A stretch of 64,000 nt of DNA from Microbulbifer agarilyticus (lineage in GTDB: Bacteria; Pseudomonadota; Gammaproteobacteria; Pseudomonadales; Cellvibrionaceae). Positions within the stretch are counted from its first letter, which is position 1. Every line of letters begins with the position of its first letter. Location of the stretch: the NCBI RefSeq assembly GCF_020171345.1, contig NZ_JAIUZM010000001.1:992001-1056000 (forward strand). The letters are read 5' to 3'. Positions 1-9,563 of this stretch are shown here, piece after piece. Position numbers and translations under genes: made by a program. Below the pieces are notes generated by a model, which searched no databases, was not told the DNA's origin, and saw nothing but the letters and a program-made list of their open reading frames with translations.

Positions 1-75
1 TATTTCGCAAGCCTGGGGCGCCATTACCCGGGGCTTCGCCCCTCTTATCTCCTGTCGCGCATGAGGCCCAATGCC

Positions 76-107
76 CCAAAACGACACAGGGCGCCAATGG
101 CGCCCTG
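76..107 (-). terminator. Probable rho-independent terminator of trxA
   Basis: A 9-bp perfect stem (CAGGGCGCC / GGCGCCCTG, loop AAT) lies just past the trxA stop. Read on the minus strand it is followed by TGTCGTTTT, a weak T tract. A second small GC hairpin, GGGG-CTTCG-CCCC, lies at 30-42 near the window edge and may end a gene entering from the left. Confidence 0.6.
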
Positions 108-116
108 CGGGATCGA

Positions 117-443
117 TCAGATCTGGCTGTCGATAAACTCGGTCAGCTGAGCTCGGGACAGAGCGCCGACCTTGGTGCCTTCCACGTTGCCGCCTTTAAA
201 CAGCAGCAGGGTCGGGATGCCGCGCACGTTGTACTTGGCCGCGGCCTCTTTGTTCGCATCTACGTCCACTTTGACGATTTTCAGCTTCTCGCCGTAGTGA
301 CCGGAAAGATCTTCCAGAACCGGAGCGATCATCTTGCAGGGGCCACACCACTGTGCCCAGAAGTCTACCAATACCGGGCCTTCGGCCTTCAGTACTTCGG
401 CTTCAAACTCTGCATCGGTTACGTTTACGATGTTCGCGCTCAT
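117..443 (-). CDS. trxA: Thioredoxin 1
   Basis: This is a cytosolic thiol-disulfide oxidoreductase of 108 aa, the usual length for the family. The redox motif WCGPCK spans residues 32-37, with Cys33 and Cys36, and the cis-proline loop GIPT has Pro77. The reading frame is open 34 codons further upstream. I chose the ATG at 443 because AGGAAAG sits just before it and because family members begin at this point, with an N-terminus of the [13 protein letters not shown] type. The gene is monocistronic by appearance, with its own sigma-70-like promoter upstream and a hairpin downstream. The identification is certain. Confidence 0.97.
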   Translation of the reverse strand: MSANIVNVTDAEFEAEVLKAEGPVLVDFWAQWCGPCKMIAPVLEDLSGHYGEKLKIVKVDVDANKEAAAKYNVRGIPTLLLFKGGNVEGTKVGALSRAQLTEFIDSQI

Positions 444-494
444 AATGCTTTCCTGTGGTTCTGTTTCTTCAGGCCGGTGCCCGGACTGGCAGAC

Positions 495-523
495 ATAATA
501 AGTAGGGTCCGCAGCCCCCGCAA
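495..523 (-). promoter_or_regulatory. Sigma-70-like promoter of trxA
   Basis: On the minus strand a -35 box TTGCGG (523-518) and a -10 box TATTAT (500-495) are separated by exactly 17 bases. They are placed to start transcription about 45 bases before the trxA ATG. Seen by eye; not tested. Confidence 0.55.
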
Positions 524-613
524 GGCAATTACTTTCACCATTCATGGCGTTTTGCCCTATATGCGGTCCGATTTGGGGTTTTCAAGGGTAACGCTGTGGA
601 ATACCGCAGCGGC

Positions 614-1855
614 TCAGCTTTCCACCAGATAACGCTGCAATATCTCGTCTATATAGTCATAGCCAAATCGGGTGGTGCCAATGGTGGGCCCCAGTGGGCG
701 CACCAGCTCCATCGCCTCGAGGCGCCGCCATTCCCGGCGCAAGGTATCGAGCGGCAGCCCGGTATATTGCTCAAAACTCTGCGCGGGCACCCCGGCTTCG
801 AGCCGCAAGGCATTCATCAGGAACTCCAGCGGGCGATCCTCCCCCGCCACCTCCTGCAGCTTGGGCAGTGGAAACTCCACGCCGCCGGCACCGGTTCCAC
901 AACCCAGTGCCAGGTAGTGCTTCGGCGCGCGGGTTCGCTGGGTGCGCAAAATTCGCCCGGTTTGCGGCAAGGTCACCTTGCCGTGGGCACCGGCACCAAT
1001 ACCGAGGTAGTCGGCAAAGGACCAGTAATTGAGGTTGTGCCGGGAGGCGAGCCCCGCACGGCCATAGGCCGACACCTCATAGCGGCCATAGCCCTGCTCT
1101 GCCAAATACGCCCGGCCGACCTTTTGGATCGCCGCAATCTGCTCGGACCCGGGAGTAACCGGGGGTGCCGAGTAAAAGGCGGTATTGGGTTCGATGGTGA
1201 GCTGGTACCAGGAAATATGCTCGGCACCCAGGGCAACCGCCTGCGCCAGGTCCTGCAGCGCTTCAGTCTCGCCCTGCCCCGGCAGGCCGTGCATCAGGTC
1301 GATATTGATATTATCGAAACCCGCCGTGCGCGCCTGGGTCGCCGCGGTCAGCGCCTCGGGGCCAGAGTGGATGCGCCCGAGGTTCTGCAGCTGCAGCGGG
1401 TCGAAGCTCTGCACTCCGATCGACAGGCGATTGACGCCGGCGTGGCGATAGCCGGCAAACTTGGCCTGCTCAAAGGTACCCGGGTTCGCTTCCAGGGTGA
1501 TCTCGATGTCGTCGGCAAAGCCCACCAGCGACTCGGCGAGATCGAGAATGCGGCCGATGGCCAGCGGCGAAAACAGGCTGGGCGTACCGCCGCCAAAGAA
1601 AATGGAGCCAAACTTGCGCCCCTGAACCCAGGGCAACTGGCTGCGCAGATCGCGCTCCAGCTGATCCACATAGTCTGCCTCTGGCAGATGACGCTCACCG
1701 GCTGGACTGCCCTGCGCATGCTCCAGGGTGCCGGCAACAAATTCATGGGAGTTGAAATCGCAATACGGACACTTGCGCACACACCAGGGGATATGCACGT
1801 AGAGGCTGAGCGGTGGCAACGCCAACAGCGAGCGGCCGGTACCCTGAGCGGTCAT
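614..1855 (-). CDS. hemW: Radical SAM heme chaperone HemW
   Basis: HemW is a radical-SAM-fold protein, once mis-annotated as coproporphyrinogen III oxidase, that binds heme and is thought to deliver it to respiratory enzymes. The 413-aa product carries the CxxxCxxC iron-sulfur motif in HIPWCVRKCPYCDFNSH (Cys25, Cys29, Cys32), the SAM-binding GGGTPS loop and a C-terminal HemW-type winged domain. Its ATG directly abuts the rdgB stop (TAG then ATG), so the two genes are one transcript with likely translational coupling. The rdgB-hemW pairing is common in gammaproteobacteria. Confidence 0.95.
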   Translation of the reverse strand: MTAQGTGRSLLALPPLSLYVHIPWCVRKCPYCDFNSHEFVAGTLEHAQGSPAGERHLPEADYVDQLERDLRSQLPWVQGRKFGSIFFGGGTPSLFSPLAIGRILDLAESLVGFADDIEITLEANPGTFEQAKFAGYRHAGVNRLSIGVQSFDPLQLQNLGRIHSGPEALTAATQARTAGFDNINIDLMHGLPGQGETEALQDLAQAVALGAEHISWYQLTIEPNTAFYSAPPVTPGSEQIAAIQKVGRAYLAEQGYGRYEVSAYGRAGLASRHNLNYWSFADYLGIGAGAHGKVTLPQTGRILRTQRTRAPKHYLALGCGTGAGGVEFPLPKLQEVAGEDRPLEFLMNALRLEAGVPAQSFEQYTGLPLDTLRREWRRLEAMELVRPLGPTIGTTRFGYDYIDEILQRYLVES

Positions 1856-2500
1856 CTAGAAAAACTTCGTGCCGGTTACGCTATGGGCCTGCTGTTCCGG
1901 CACCACCATTTCCTCATGCCACAGCTGCTCGAACTTTTTCACCGCATGCGCCCGGTGGCTGAGACGGTTTTTCACTTCTCGCGGCAACTGTGCCGAGGTG
2001 AGCTGTTCCGAGGGAACGTAAAACAGCGGATCGTAGCCAAAACCCTGATCGCCGGCGGGTGCAGTCAGGATTACCCCGCTCCAGCGCGCGGTACATACCA
2101 GCGGGACGGGGTCATCCGCGGCGCGCACAAAGGCCAGTGCGCAGTGAAAACTGGCACCGCGTTTTTCTGCGGGCACACCTTCCAGCGCTTGCAGCAGTTT
2201 CTGGTTGTTCTCAGCGTCGCTGGCGCCGGCACCGGCGTAACGCGCAGAATAAATACCCGGTGCGCCGCCGAGTGCGTCCACCGCCAGTCCCGAGTCATCC
2301 GCCAGCGCGGGCAAACCACTGGCGCGGCTCGCATGGCGCGCCTTGATCAGGGCATTTTCAATAAAACTGAGACCGGTTTCTTCCGCCTCATCCTGCAAAA
2401 ATTCGGACTGAGGCAACACCGCAATCTGCCAGCCAGAAAACAATTGGGAAAACTCTTTCAGCTTGCCCGCATTGCCACTGGCGAGGACGATTTTTTCCAT
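1856..2500 (-). CDS. rdgB: XTP/dITP pyrophosphatase (non-canonical purine NTPase)
   Basis: This is a house-cleaning enzyme of 214 aa that hydrolyses dITP, XTP and ITP to the monophosphate and so keeps deaminated purines out of DNA and RNA. The N-terminal [11 protein letters not shown] substrate loop and the [12 protein letters not shown] metal-binding motif are both intact, as is the C-terminal SHRAHA motif. It is the first gene of the rdgB-hemW pair. The region before the start has only a weak Shine-Dalgarno sequence. Confidence 0.95.
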   Translation of the reverse strand: MEKIVLASGNAGKLKEFSQLFSGWQIAVLPQSEFLQDEAEETGLSFIENALIKARHASRASGLPALADDSGLAVDALGGAPGIYSARYAGAGASDAENNQKLLQALEGVPAEKRGASFHCALAFVRAADDPVPLVCTARWSGVILTAPAGDQGFGYDPLFYVPSEQLTSAQLPREVKNRLSHRAHAVKKFEQLWHEEMVVPEQQAHSVTGTKFF

Positions 2501-2581
2501 AGGAAGCGAGTTCCGTTCAACGCAAAACAGCGAACGCGCTGCGCTCGCTGTTATTCAAGTAAAAGGGTGACGGTTTGCGAT

Positions 2582-3031
2582 TCAGTTCTTGTGCAACTGG
2601 CGACGGAAGGTCAGCTGCTGCTTGCTGCCGTCGGGCATTACCAGATCGATTTTGAAAGTCAGGCTTTCTTCGTTCTCAAAGCGGAACGGCGCCAGGTAAT
2701 ACACCGCGTCGCCATCGCGCACTTCCTGAAACACCAGGGGGCGCGACTGCTGGATCAGGTTCATCGCGTTGCCGGAAACGCCAGCACTCTCACCCTTGGT
2801 ACCGTCTTTTTTACCGACGGAAATATTCACAAAGGCCCGGTCACGGGCACGCACCAGATTGTACTCACGCGCAATTTCCGGAGGGATAAAGTCGCTGTTA
2901 AACACCGAATAGCTCACCCGGTAATCGCCGAAGTCCTGATGGTTCTCGATGATCTTGGCTTGTTGCGCCGCGGCCGCTGCAGCCCACAGCAATAAGGCCA
3001 CAGAAATAAATGCAGCAAAATAACGTTTCAC
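2582..3031 (-). CDS. DUF4426 secreted protein
   Basis: This is a small periplasmic protein of unknown function. The frame is open from 3061, but a perfect AGGAGG lies five bases before the GTG at 3031, so I start there, giving 149 aa. The N-terminus KRYFAAFISVALLLWAAAAA is a signal peptide, with cleavage probably near AAAQQ. The mature part is a single beta-rich domain of the DUF4426 type, rich in aromatic and charged residues. In gammaproteobacteria this family commonly sits beside metW and rdgB, as it does here between them, but no role is established. Confidence 0.8.
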   Translation of the reverse strand: MKRYFAAFISVALLLWAAAAAAQQAKIIENHQDFGDYRVSYSVFNSDFIPPEIAREYNLVRARDRAFVNISVGKKDGTKGESAGVSGNAMNLIQQSRPLVFQEVRDGDAVYYLAPFRFENEESLTFKIDLVMPDGSKQQLTFRRQLHKN

Positions 3032-3117
3032 GGCGTCCTCCTGTCTGGTTTCCATGCGCACTCAGGCTTCTTGCAGCCTGAACACATGGCGGATAAAACG
3101 ACCCACTACAAATAATA

Positions 3118-3711
3118 TTAGCGAGTCAGATGGTAAATCGCTGTCTCGCCGAATAAATTCGGCAAAAAGTCCTTCAACACGCCGGAAACCGGGGACTCCG
3201 ATACCGCCTGGCGGTGCAGAATCTTCCAGTTGTGCTCCCGACACAGCACTTCAAAGTCTTTGAAAGTACAAAAGTGAATATTGGGCGTGTCGTACCATTC
3301 GTAAGGTAATAAATCCGACACTGGCATGCGACCCGAAAAGGCCAGGTGCCAGCGCGCCTTCCACTGCCCGAAATTGGGGAAAGTTATAATGCATTCGCGC
3401 CCGACCCGCAGCATTTCCTCTACCACCAGGTGCGGAAAACGCAGGGTTTGCAGGGCCTGGGTCATTAGCACCGTATCGAAACTGTGATCGGCGAAATTTT
3501 TCAGGCCGTTATCCAGGTTCTGCTCCACCACGTTGACACCGCGCTCGACGCATTTTTGGATTTCTTCCGGATCGATTTCAACGCCGTAGCCACTGACCTG
3601 CTTCTCGCTGGCCAGACGTGCAAGCAGCGCACCATCACCACAACCCAGGTCGAGCACCCGCGATTGCGCCGGCACCCAGTTGTGGATGATATCGAGATCC
3701 TTACGCATCAT
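3118..3711 (-). CDS. metW: Methionine biosynthesis protein MetW
   Basis: MetW is a methyltransferase-fold protein that accompanies MetX. The SAM-type glycine loop [11 protein letters not shown] is near residues 20-30 and the C-terminus matches the family, ending near [13 protein letters not shown]. Its ATG overlaps the metX stop (ATGATGA), so it is translationally coupled to metX; either of two adjacent ATGs (3711 or 3708) could be used. The 197-aa length is normal. Its exact biochemical role is not settled; in metX-metW organisms it is thought to assist homoserine acylation. Confidence 0.93.
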   Translation of the reverse strand: MMRKDLDIIHNWVPAQSRVLDLGCGDGALLARLASEKQVSGYGVEIDPEEIQKCVERGVNVVEQNLDNGLKNFADHSFDTVLMTQALQTLRFPHLVVEEMLRVGRECIITFPNFGQWKARWHLAFSGRMPVSDLLPYEWYDTPNIHFCTFKDFEVLCREHNWKILHRQAVSESPVSGVLKDFLPNLFGETAIYHLTR

Positions 3712-4931
3712 TGGACCACCTCGGCGCGTGCGCTGTCCGCCAGTTCGCGGGCAACATTATTCATATACGCAGCGAAAATATTTTCGTAGCGCGCGTTCGG
3801 CAACAGGAAGGCGTCGTGGCCCATGGGCGACTCCACCTCCGCGTAGGTGACCGGTACATTGGCGTGCATCAGAGCGTCGGCAATTTCCCGGGAGCGTTCC
3901 GGCGCAAAGCGCCAGTCGGAGGTGAACGACACCAACAGGAATTTACTGCGCGCATGGGAGAATGCCGCCACCGGGTCGTCATCGTATTCCCGCGCGAGAT
4001 CGAAATAATCCAGGGCACGGGTCATCAGGATATAGGTATTCGGGTCAAAGCTGCCAGAGAAGGAGTCGCCCTGATAGCGCAGATAGCTCTGCACCTGGAA
4101 CTCCACCAGCTCTTCCACACCCTGTTCAAAGGTGCCGGAGCGCAATTCACGGCCGAATTTCTTGCCCAGCCCATCGTCCGACAGGTAGGTGATGTGTCCG
4201 ATCATGCGCGCAACCGCGAGGCCATGGCGCGGCAAAGTATCTTCTTCCAGATAGCGACCATCCCGAAAATCCGGGTCCGAGGTGATGGCCTGGCGGGCGG
4301 TTTCGTTAAACGCAATATTTTGCGCAGACAATTTCATCGCCGAGGCGATCACCACGCAATGGCGCAAACGCTCCGGGTATTCCAGTGACCAGCGCATGGC
4401 CTGCATGCCACCCAGACTGCCACCGACCACCGCAGCCCACTGCTGGATACCCAGTAAGTCGGCCAGTTGGGCCTGGCTGTGTACCCAGTCGCGCGCGCGC
4501 AGCGGCGGGAAGTCTGCACCCCAGGGTTTGCCGGTTTCCGGGTTGATGGAGGTTGGCCCGGTGGAGCCGTGGCAACCACCGAGATTGTTCAGGGCAACCA
4601 CGAAAAACCTGTTGGTGTCGATGGGTTTGCCGGGGCCGATATAGTGATCCCACCAGCCCGGACGCTTGTCGCTGGCACTGTGGTAACCGGCGGCGTGGTG
4701 GTGGCCGGACAGCGCATGGCAGATGAGTACGCCGTTGCTTTTGTCGGCGTTAAGTTTCCCGTAGGTTTCGTAGACCAGGGTGTATTCGTCCAGCACGCGG
4801 CCACAGGCCAGTTTGAACGGGCCTGGGAATGTGTGGCTTTTTGGCTCGACAATACCGACGGAGTTGGCGGGCAGCCCTGCCGGTTTTCCTGAGTGGTGAG
4901 ATTGCGCTTCCGTGGTCAAAGTTTTTCGCAT
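3708..4931 (-). CDS. metX: Homoserine O-acyltransferase (acetyl or succinyl)
   Basis: This enzyme acylates homoserine, the first committed step of methionine synthesis. It is an alpha/beta hydrolase of 407 aa. The nucleophile elbow [10 protein letters not shown] places Ser172, the acid is in [13 protein letters not shown] and the catalytic histidine is in [10 protein letters not shown]. The N-terminal 30 residues are a poorly conserved lead-in, so the start is less sure than the rest. The metX-metW overlap is diagnostic. Related gammaproteobacterial enzymes may use succinyl-CoA instead of acetyl-CoA, and I cannot decide the donor from the sequence. Confidence 0.93.
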   Translation of the reverse strand: MRKTLTTEAQSHHSGKPAGLPANSVGIVEPKSHTFPGPFKLACGRVLDEYTLVYETYGKLNADKSNGVLICHALSGHHHAAGYHSASDKRPGWWDHYIGPGKPIDTNRFFVVALNNLGGCHGSTGPTSINPETGKPWGADFPPLRARDWVHSQAQLADLLGIQQWAAVVGGSLGGMQAMRWSLEYPERLRHCVVIASAMKLSAQNIAFNETARQAITSDPDFRDGRYLEEDTLPRHGLAVARMIGHITYLSDDGLGKKFGRELRSGTFEQGVEELVEFQVQSYLRYQGDSFSGSFDPNTYILMTRALDYFDLAREYDDDPVAAFSHARSKFLLVSFTSDWRFAPERSREIADALMHANVPVTYAEVESPMGHDAFLLPNARYENIFAAYMNNVARELADSARAEVVQ

Positions 4932-5008
4932 TTACTTACTGGGCGGGGCGCCAAGTTTACGAAAGCTGGGGACTGTAGTACACCTGTTAGCTTGCTGTGG
5001 TCACGCGC

Positions 5009-5026
5009 CGCCGTGCCCCCGAGGGC
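5009..5026. terminator. Weak hairpin after the GTPase gene
   Basis: The stem GTGCCC / GGGCAC with a CCGA loop lies in the 120-base spacer between the dynamin-like gene and metX. There is no T tract on either side, so it is a weak terminator candidate at best. Confidence 0.3.
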
Positions 5027-5054
5027 ACAGCTAACCGCAAAAATTGCCCACAAG

Positions 5055-7031
5055 CTAGGAAGTGGCGGGCGCCTTCAGTGGGGTGACATTATCCGCAACC
5101 GCCGCTACCGGCGCCGGTGCAATCGGCTGTGGCGCCGCCTGGGTGTGCTTGAGCAGATCTTCCAGCGCACCCAGCGCGCTGTGGTTGCGCACCAGTTCTT
5201 CTTCCAGCGTACGCAGGTCGGTGCGCTTGCCCTGGGTTTTCTGCTTGAGCTCGGTAAGCTTGATCATGTGGCGGTTCAACAGGTGCTTCTGGTACTGCAC
5301 ATGCTGTTTCAGTGGCTCGAGCACCTGTTCCAGCCAGCCATCCACGGAGGAGATCATCTGGCTGTACATGCGGCCCACCTCGTTGGCGAGGGTTGCCACG
5401 AAGCGTTCGGTCAGGCGATTACGTCGCGCCAGCAGCAGCTGTGGTGAACGGCGCAATTGCGCCGCCTGGCGGTGCAGGCCGCGCAGAGCCGCCCGGAAGC
5501 CGCCAATATCAAAGTGCTGCTCGTTGGAAACGATGTTGTTCAGGGTCGAGCGATCGTAAATCGCATCTACCAGACGGTTGGTCTGATCCACTTCCCGCTC
5601 GAGATTGGACAGCTGATATTCCACGCCCCCCATAAAACCATCAATGGCGCGGGCCAGTCCCAGCGGCGACCAGCGCTCGTTCAATGCCGTGCGGGTTTCG
5701 TCGATCAGCTGCTGTAGCTGCTGGCTGGACACCGGTGCCAGCAGGGAGGCGCGCTGGCGGGCCAGCATGCGCTGGCTGGATTTCAGGGTCAGCAGCTCCT
5801 GGTGACAGTACTTGTGCTGCTCCTTGGCGGTGGCGTGCAGCTGCTTCAGTTCTTCAAACTGCTCCGGGCTGGCGGAGCCGCGGCGCTTCAGGTGGTCCAG
5901 CGTTGCACGGCCACTGTTGAGACGATTCTTGAGCAGGTCGCGGGTGTCTGCCATCAGGGTCAGGGCCTGATGCAGCGAGCGGTGATTGGCCACCTTGTCG
6001 CGGTGCTCCATCAAACGCTGCACCAGCAGCTTTTCGAACTCGCCAAAGCAGCTTTGTTGCAGCAGCATCGGGTCGCGCTCGGCGCGCGCCAGCAGGGCTT
6101 TTTTCGCGGACACGCCGACCACGTTTTCCTGTGGCAGCGACAGCAGCTTGCTCACCTCACCGCGCATCTTGCGCAGCATCTGGTCCGGGTCTTCGTCCGG
6201 GTCGTCCCACAGTACGTCGATCTTATTCAACAGCGCCATTACTGCGGTGCCGCGATGCTCCTTGAGCGGCACCAGATGGGTTTCCCACATATTGAGGTCG
6301 GTGCCGCTGACACCGGCATCGGCGGAGAGCAGGAAGGCCACCGCCTGTGCACTCGGCAGGGTGGATAGGGTCAATTCCGGCTCGTTCCCCAGGGCATTGA
6401 GCCCGGGGGTATCAATAATGCGCAGGCCCTGGGCCAGCAGCGGATGCGGCAGGGAAATCAGTGCGTAGCGCCACGCCGGGATCTGCACCAAATTGCCATT
6501 ACCATCCAGGTGGCGACGGTCAAAACCGTAGCGCGCAGCTTCTTCCGGCATCACCGCCTTGGTGGCAGCCACCTTCATCAGCGCTTCGCGAGTGGCGCCC
6601 GCATCTTCCGGGTCAAAATCAAAGTTGACCCACTTCTGCGGAATACGGCGGAAGCTTTCCAGGCTGGTATTGGTGGCCAGGGTCTCGATGGGCAGCAGGC
6701 GGACAGACGCCTGTTCAGTGCCATCACTGTAAATTTCGGTGGGGCACATGGTGGTGCGGCCGGGGCGCGAGGGCAGCAGCCGCTTGCCATAAGTGTGTGA
6801 CAAGAGCGCGTTGATCAGCTCGGTCTTGCCGCGGGAGAACTCACCTACCAAGGCGACGGTAAACTGGTCATCCACCAGTAACTGGCGCGCCTGCTGCACC
6901 ACCTGGCGGGCACCGGCAGAGTTGGGAAAGTGCTCTTCCAGCCAGTGACTAAACCGGTGGAACTGCGTATCCAACCCCTTCTTCCAGAGATCGTAGTCGG
7001 CTATGTGCTGGCGCAAGGTCACATCTTCCAT
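5055..7031 (-). CDS. Dynamin-like GTPase, bacterial
   Basis: This is a large GTPase of 658 aa related to dynamin and YjdA-type proteins. It has a P-loop GEFSRGKT at residues 63-70, a G3 motif in DTPGLNALG near 208 and a G4 motif NKIDV near 266. After the G domain comes a long helical region (about 350-630) with many leucines and glutamines, as expected for a dynamin stalk or coiled coil. The tail is Ala/Pro-rich. There is no membrane segment that I can see. It stands alone, without a partner GTPase. Its role (membrane remodelling or division-related) is inference from the fold. Confidence 0.85.
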   Translation of the reverse strand: MEDVTLRQHIADYDLWKKGLDTQFHRFSHWLEEHFPNSAGARQVVQQARQLLVDDQFTVALVGEFSRGKTELINALLSHTYGKRLLPSRPGRTTMCPTEIYSDGTEQASVRLLPIETLATNTSLESFRRIPQKWVNFDFDPEDAGATREALMKVAATKAVMPEEAARYGFDRRHLDGNGNLVQIPAWRYALISLPHPLLAQGLRIIDTPGLNALGNEPELTLSTLPSAQAVAFLLSADAGVSGTDLNMWETHLVPLKEHRGTAVMALLNKIDVLWDDPDEDPDQMLRKMRGEVSKLLSLPQENVVGVSAKKALLARAERDPMLLQQSCFGEFEKLLVQRLMEHRDKVANHRSLHQALTLMADTRDLLKNRLNSGRATLDHLKRRGSASPEQFEELKQLHATAKEQHKYCHQELLTLKSSQRMLARQRASLLAPVSSQQLQQLIDETRTALNERWSPLGLARAIDGFMGGVEYQLSNLEREVDQTNRLVDAIYDRSTLNNIVSNEQHFDIGGFRAALRGLHRQAAQLRRSPQLLLARRNRLTERFVATLANEVGRMYSQMISSVDGWLEQVLEPLKQHVQYQKHLLNRHMIKLTELKQKTQGKRTDLRTLEEELVRNHSALGALEDLLKHTQAAPQPIAPAPVAAVADNVTPLKAPATS

Positions 7032-7233
7032 GTTTGGGAGTTCTTATTCTTACTACTTGGACGAATTTACAATTTCACCGGGCATTCTCCAGCATGCGCG
7101 CCCGGAGTTAAACCCTGGCACAGGGATTTCGCGAACTGGATAGCGTAAGGAAAGTGAAATGCGGAGAGAGAAAACGAGAGCTGACAGTTATGACAGCTCT
7201 AATAGACCGGGAGGGGCGCTTGAAAACGTAGCG

Positions 7234-7254
7234 AGCGGGGCCTCGACAGCCCCG
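7234..7254 (-). terminator. Probable terminator of the yggS-proC-yggT unit
   Basis: A 7-bp GC stem, GCGGGGC / GCCCCGC, lies 23 bases after the yggT stop. On the minus strand it is followed some bases later by a short TTTTC. Just beyond it, at about 7180-7201, lies a second dyad, GAGCTG...CAGCTC. Confidence 0.45.
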
Positions 7255-7276
7255 CGCAACAGTTTTCTAACGGCCC

Positions 7277-7882
7277 TCAGAAAGGGATATGCCAGAACAG
7301 GTTGTACACCAACTGCGGCATGCTGGCGCTCTGCGCAAGACCCACCAGCAGTTTGTCCGCCACCGTCAGCAGGATGAACACGAAGATCGGGCTAATATCG
7401 ATCACCCCCAGCGGTGGAATCACCTTGCGCACCGGCGCATATACGGGCTCCAGCAACTGGCGCAGCAGCATCAGCGCTGGATGTGAGCTTTGCGGTGCAA
7501 TCCAGCTGACCACGATGGAGATCAACATGCCCACAAACAGGATGGCGATCAGCGTCATCAGAACACCCAGCAGGGACCACAGCAGTGCGCTCAGCGGGTT
7601 GAGCATGCCGGCGCCAGCGAGAAACCCGGCACCCATAATCATCACCCAACCCACCAGTAGTGCGAGCACCAGGGAGGCCATATCGATGCCAAACATTCCA
7701 GGCACAATTTTGCGCAGCGGGCGCAGCAGCGGGTTGGTCACCTTGACGATGCCCTGCGAGATCGGATTGTAAAAGTCCGCCCGCGCCAGCTGCAGCATAA
7801 AGCGCAGCAGCACCGCAAACAGAAACAGAACCCCGATGGTGGCGAGAATGAATACGCCGATATTGCTAAAGGTGTTGGCCAT
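7277..7882 (-). CDS. yggT: YggT family inner-membrane protein
   Basis: The 201-aa product consists of two copies of the short YggT unit, each with two hydrophobic helices. The pattern is NPISQGIVKVTNPLLRPLR near residue 40 and again LLRQLLEPVYAPVRKVIPPLG near 140. Four or more transmembrane segments are evident. It follows proC by 12 bases in the classical yggS-proC-yggT order. The function is unproven; homologs have been linked to osmotic tolerance and, in other phyla, to membrane organisation. Confidence 0.9.
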   Translation of the reverse strand: MANTFSNIGVFILATIGVLFLFAVLLRFMLQLARADFYNPISQGIVKVTNPLLRPLRKIVPGMFGIDMASLVLALLVGWVMIMGAGFLAGAGMLNPLSALLWSLLGVLMTLIAILFVGMLISIVVSWIAPQSSHPALMLLRQLLEPVYAPVRKVIPPLGVIDISPIFVFILLTVADKLLVGLAQSASMPQLVYNLFWHIPF

Positions 7883-7894
7883 TAAGCTTCCTTT

Positions 7895-8722
7895 TTACTT
7901 ATCCAGTTCTTGCGCCATTTCCGCCGCGCGCGCCGCGCAGTCTGTCATCGCCTGCTCTACCAATTGCGGCAGGCCGCCTTCCTGAAAACGCTTGATCGCC
8001 CGCTCGGTGGTGCCATTGGGCGACATCACATTGCGCTTCAGTTGCGCCACATCCACATCCGCGGCCACCGCAAGTTTCGCCGCGCCCAGAGCGGTTTGCA
8101 AGGTGAGGCGCTCTGCGTCTGCGCGATCCATACCCGCCTTCTCGGCCGCGTCGATCATGGATTCCATAAATTGAAAGTAGTATGCGGGGCCGGAACCGGA
8201 TACCGCGATGATTTCATCTATGCCGGATTCCTCCGCCACCCACTGGGCAATCCCCACCGCCTGCGCCATCTGCGTGGCAACGGATTTGTGCTCATCGGTG
8301 ACACCTTCGCCCGCATAAAGGCCGGTAACCCCGGTGCCCACCAGTGCCGGCGTATTGGGCATGGCGCGCACAATGGGCACACCGGCACCGAGCCAACGCT
8401 GGTATGCGGACAGGGGAATACCGGCAGCGAGCGTAATCACCAGCGGTTTGTTGGCACTTACTTCCGGGGCAATGGTTTCGCACAGTGCCTGCATGACCTG
8501 CGGCTTCACCGAGAGCACCACCACATCAGCCTCTTTCACTGCCGCCAGATTATCGGTACGCCCGTGCACACCGGTACGATCACAAAATGCCTTGAGTTTC
8601 TGCTCGTCGCGCCCGGTCGCAACGATCTTATCCGCCGGGTAACCGTTGGCCACCATGCCACCAATTACCGCGCCCGCCATATTGCCGGCTCCGCCGATAA
8701 ACACCATGTTGTGTTCAGACAT
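7895..8722 (-). CDS. proC: Pyrroline-5-carboxylate reductase
   Basis: ProC catalyses the last step of proline synthesis, NAD(P)H-dependent reduction of pyrroline-5-carboxylate. The product is 275 aa with an N-terminal Rossmann motif FIGGAGNMAGAVIGGM and the C-terminal P5CR signature around SPNGTTERAI. A GAGGAAGGA ribosome-binding site precedes the ATG. It lies between yggS and yggT, the standard arrangement. Confidence 0.96.
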   Translation of the reverse strand: MSEHNMVFIGGAGNMAGAVIGGMVANGYPADKIVATGRDEQKLKAFCDRTGVHGRTDNLAAVKEADVVVLSVKPQVMQALCETIAPEVSANKPLVITLAAGIPLSAYQRWLGAGVPIVRAMPNTPALVGTGVTGLYAGEGVTDEHKSVATQMAQAVGIAQWVAEESGIDEIIAVSGSGPAYYFQFMESMIDAAEKAGMDRADAERLTLQTALGAAKLAVAADVDVAQLKRNVMSPNGTTERAIKRFQEGGLPQLVEQAMTDCAARAAEMAQELDK

Positions 8723-8769
8723 TCCTTCCTCAACTCTCTCAATAATTGATCACAGCCATAAGCCGAGTG

Positions 8770-9465
8770 TTAGTTTCTGGCTCCGAAGATATCCGTGCCG
8801 ATGCGCACGATGGTCGCGCCGCTGAATATCGCCGCCTCCATATCCCCCGACATCCCCATCGACAGCGTGTCCAGCGGCTGATCCGGCAGCTGGGACTTGA
8901 GCGCATCCAGCAATGTCGCCAGTTGAATAAACGGCGTGCGCTGGTCTTCCGATGCCCCGCGCGGTGCCGGGATCGCCATCAGGCCACGCAACTGCAGGTT
9001 GGGCAGCGCTGCCACCGCCGCGGCCAATTCCGGCAGATCCTCCGCACTCACCCCAGACTTGCTATCCTCTCCATCGATATTGACCTGCAGGCACACATTC
9101 AGTGGCGGCATATCCGCCGAGCGCTGTTCCGACAGGCGGCGCGCAATTTTTAACCGCTCAACCGTGTGCATCCAGTGGAAATGCCCCGCCACATCGCGGG
9201 TCTTGTTCGACTGCAGCGGGCCAATGAAGTGCCAAGTGATGTCGCAATCGGCCAGCTCGGCCTGCTTGTCCAGGGCCTCCTGCAGGTAATTCTCGCCAAA
9301 ATGGCGCTGACCCGCCTCATAGGCCACCCGCAGGTCTGCCGCCGGGCGGGTTTTGGACACCGCCAGCAGCGTGACATCGTCGGCTTGCCGGTCACAACTG
9401 CGGCAAGCTGTGACGATTCGCTCAGCGACGGAATTCAGGTTTTCGGGGATCGACCCTTTGCGCAT
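8770..9465 (-). CDS. yggS: YggS family PLP-binding homeostasis protein
   Basis: This is a 231-aa alanine-racemase-fold protein that binds pyridoxal phosphate and maintains B6 and amino-acid homeostasis (PLPBP/COG0325 family). The Schiff-base lysine is Lys38 in LLAVSKTRPAADL, and the MGMSGDMEAAI phosphate-binding loop and GSTIVRIGTDIFG-like end are present as MSGDMEAAIFSGATIVRIG. It is divergent from pilT, which is the usual yggS/pilT layout. No clear ribosome-binding site precedes the ATG. Confidence 0.95.
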   Translation of the reverse strand: MRKGSIPENLNSVAERIVTACRSCDRQADDVTLLAVSKTRPAADLRVAYEAGQRHFGENYLQEALDKQAELADCDITWHFIGPLQSNKTRDVAGHFHWMHTVERLKIARRLSEQRSADMPPLNVCLQVNIDGEDSKSGVSAEDLPELAAAVAALPNLQLRGLMAIPAPRGASEDQRTPFIQLATLLDALKSQLPDQPLDTLSMGMSGDMEAAIFSGATIVRIGTDIFGARN

Positions 9466-9563
9466 ATACTGGGACCCAACTTTTGCTCGGTGGGCATTCT
9501 ATGTGCTTGTGGCCCCCGCGTCATATCGACCAGTGAATGTAAGAGAAGAATAAAGGTAGCAGT

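Noticed and set aside
596..2995. A 799-codon open frame on the plus strand across hemW and rdgB
   Set aside because: It is the antisense of hemW, rdgB and the DUF4426 gene, whose products have full motifs. High GC keeps the opposite frame open.
4932..5054. A SAM or methionine riboswitch before metX
   Set aside because: The leader is too short and only one 6-bp stem is visible, with none of the expected conserved core.
7159..7377. A 72-codon plus-strand frame between the GTPase and yggT genes
   Set aside because: It runs across the yggT terminator hairpin into yggT, has biased low-complexity composition and no family features.
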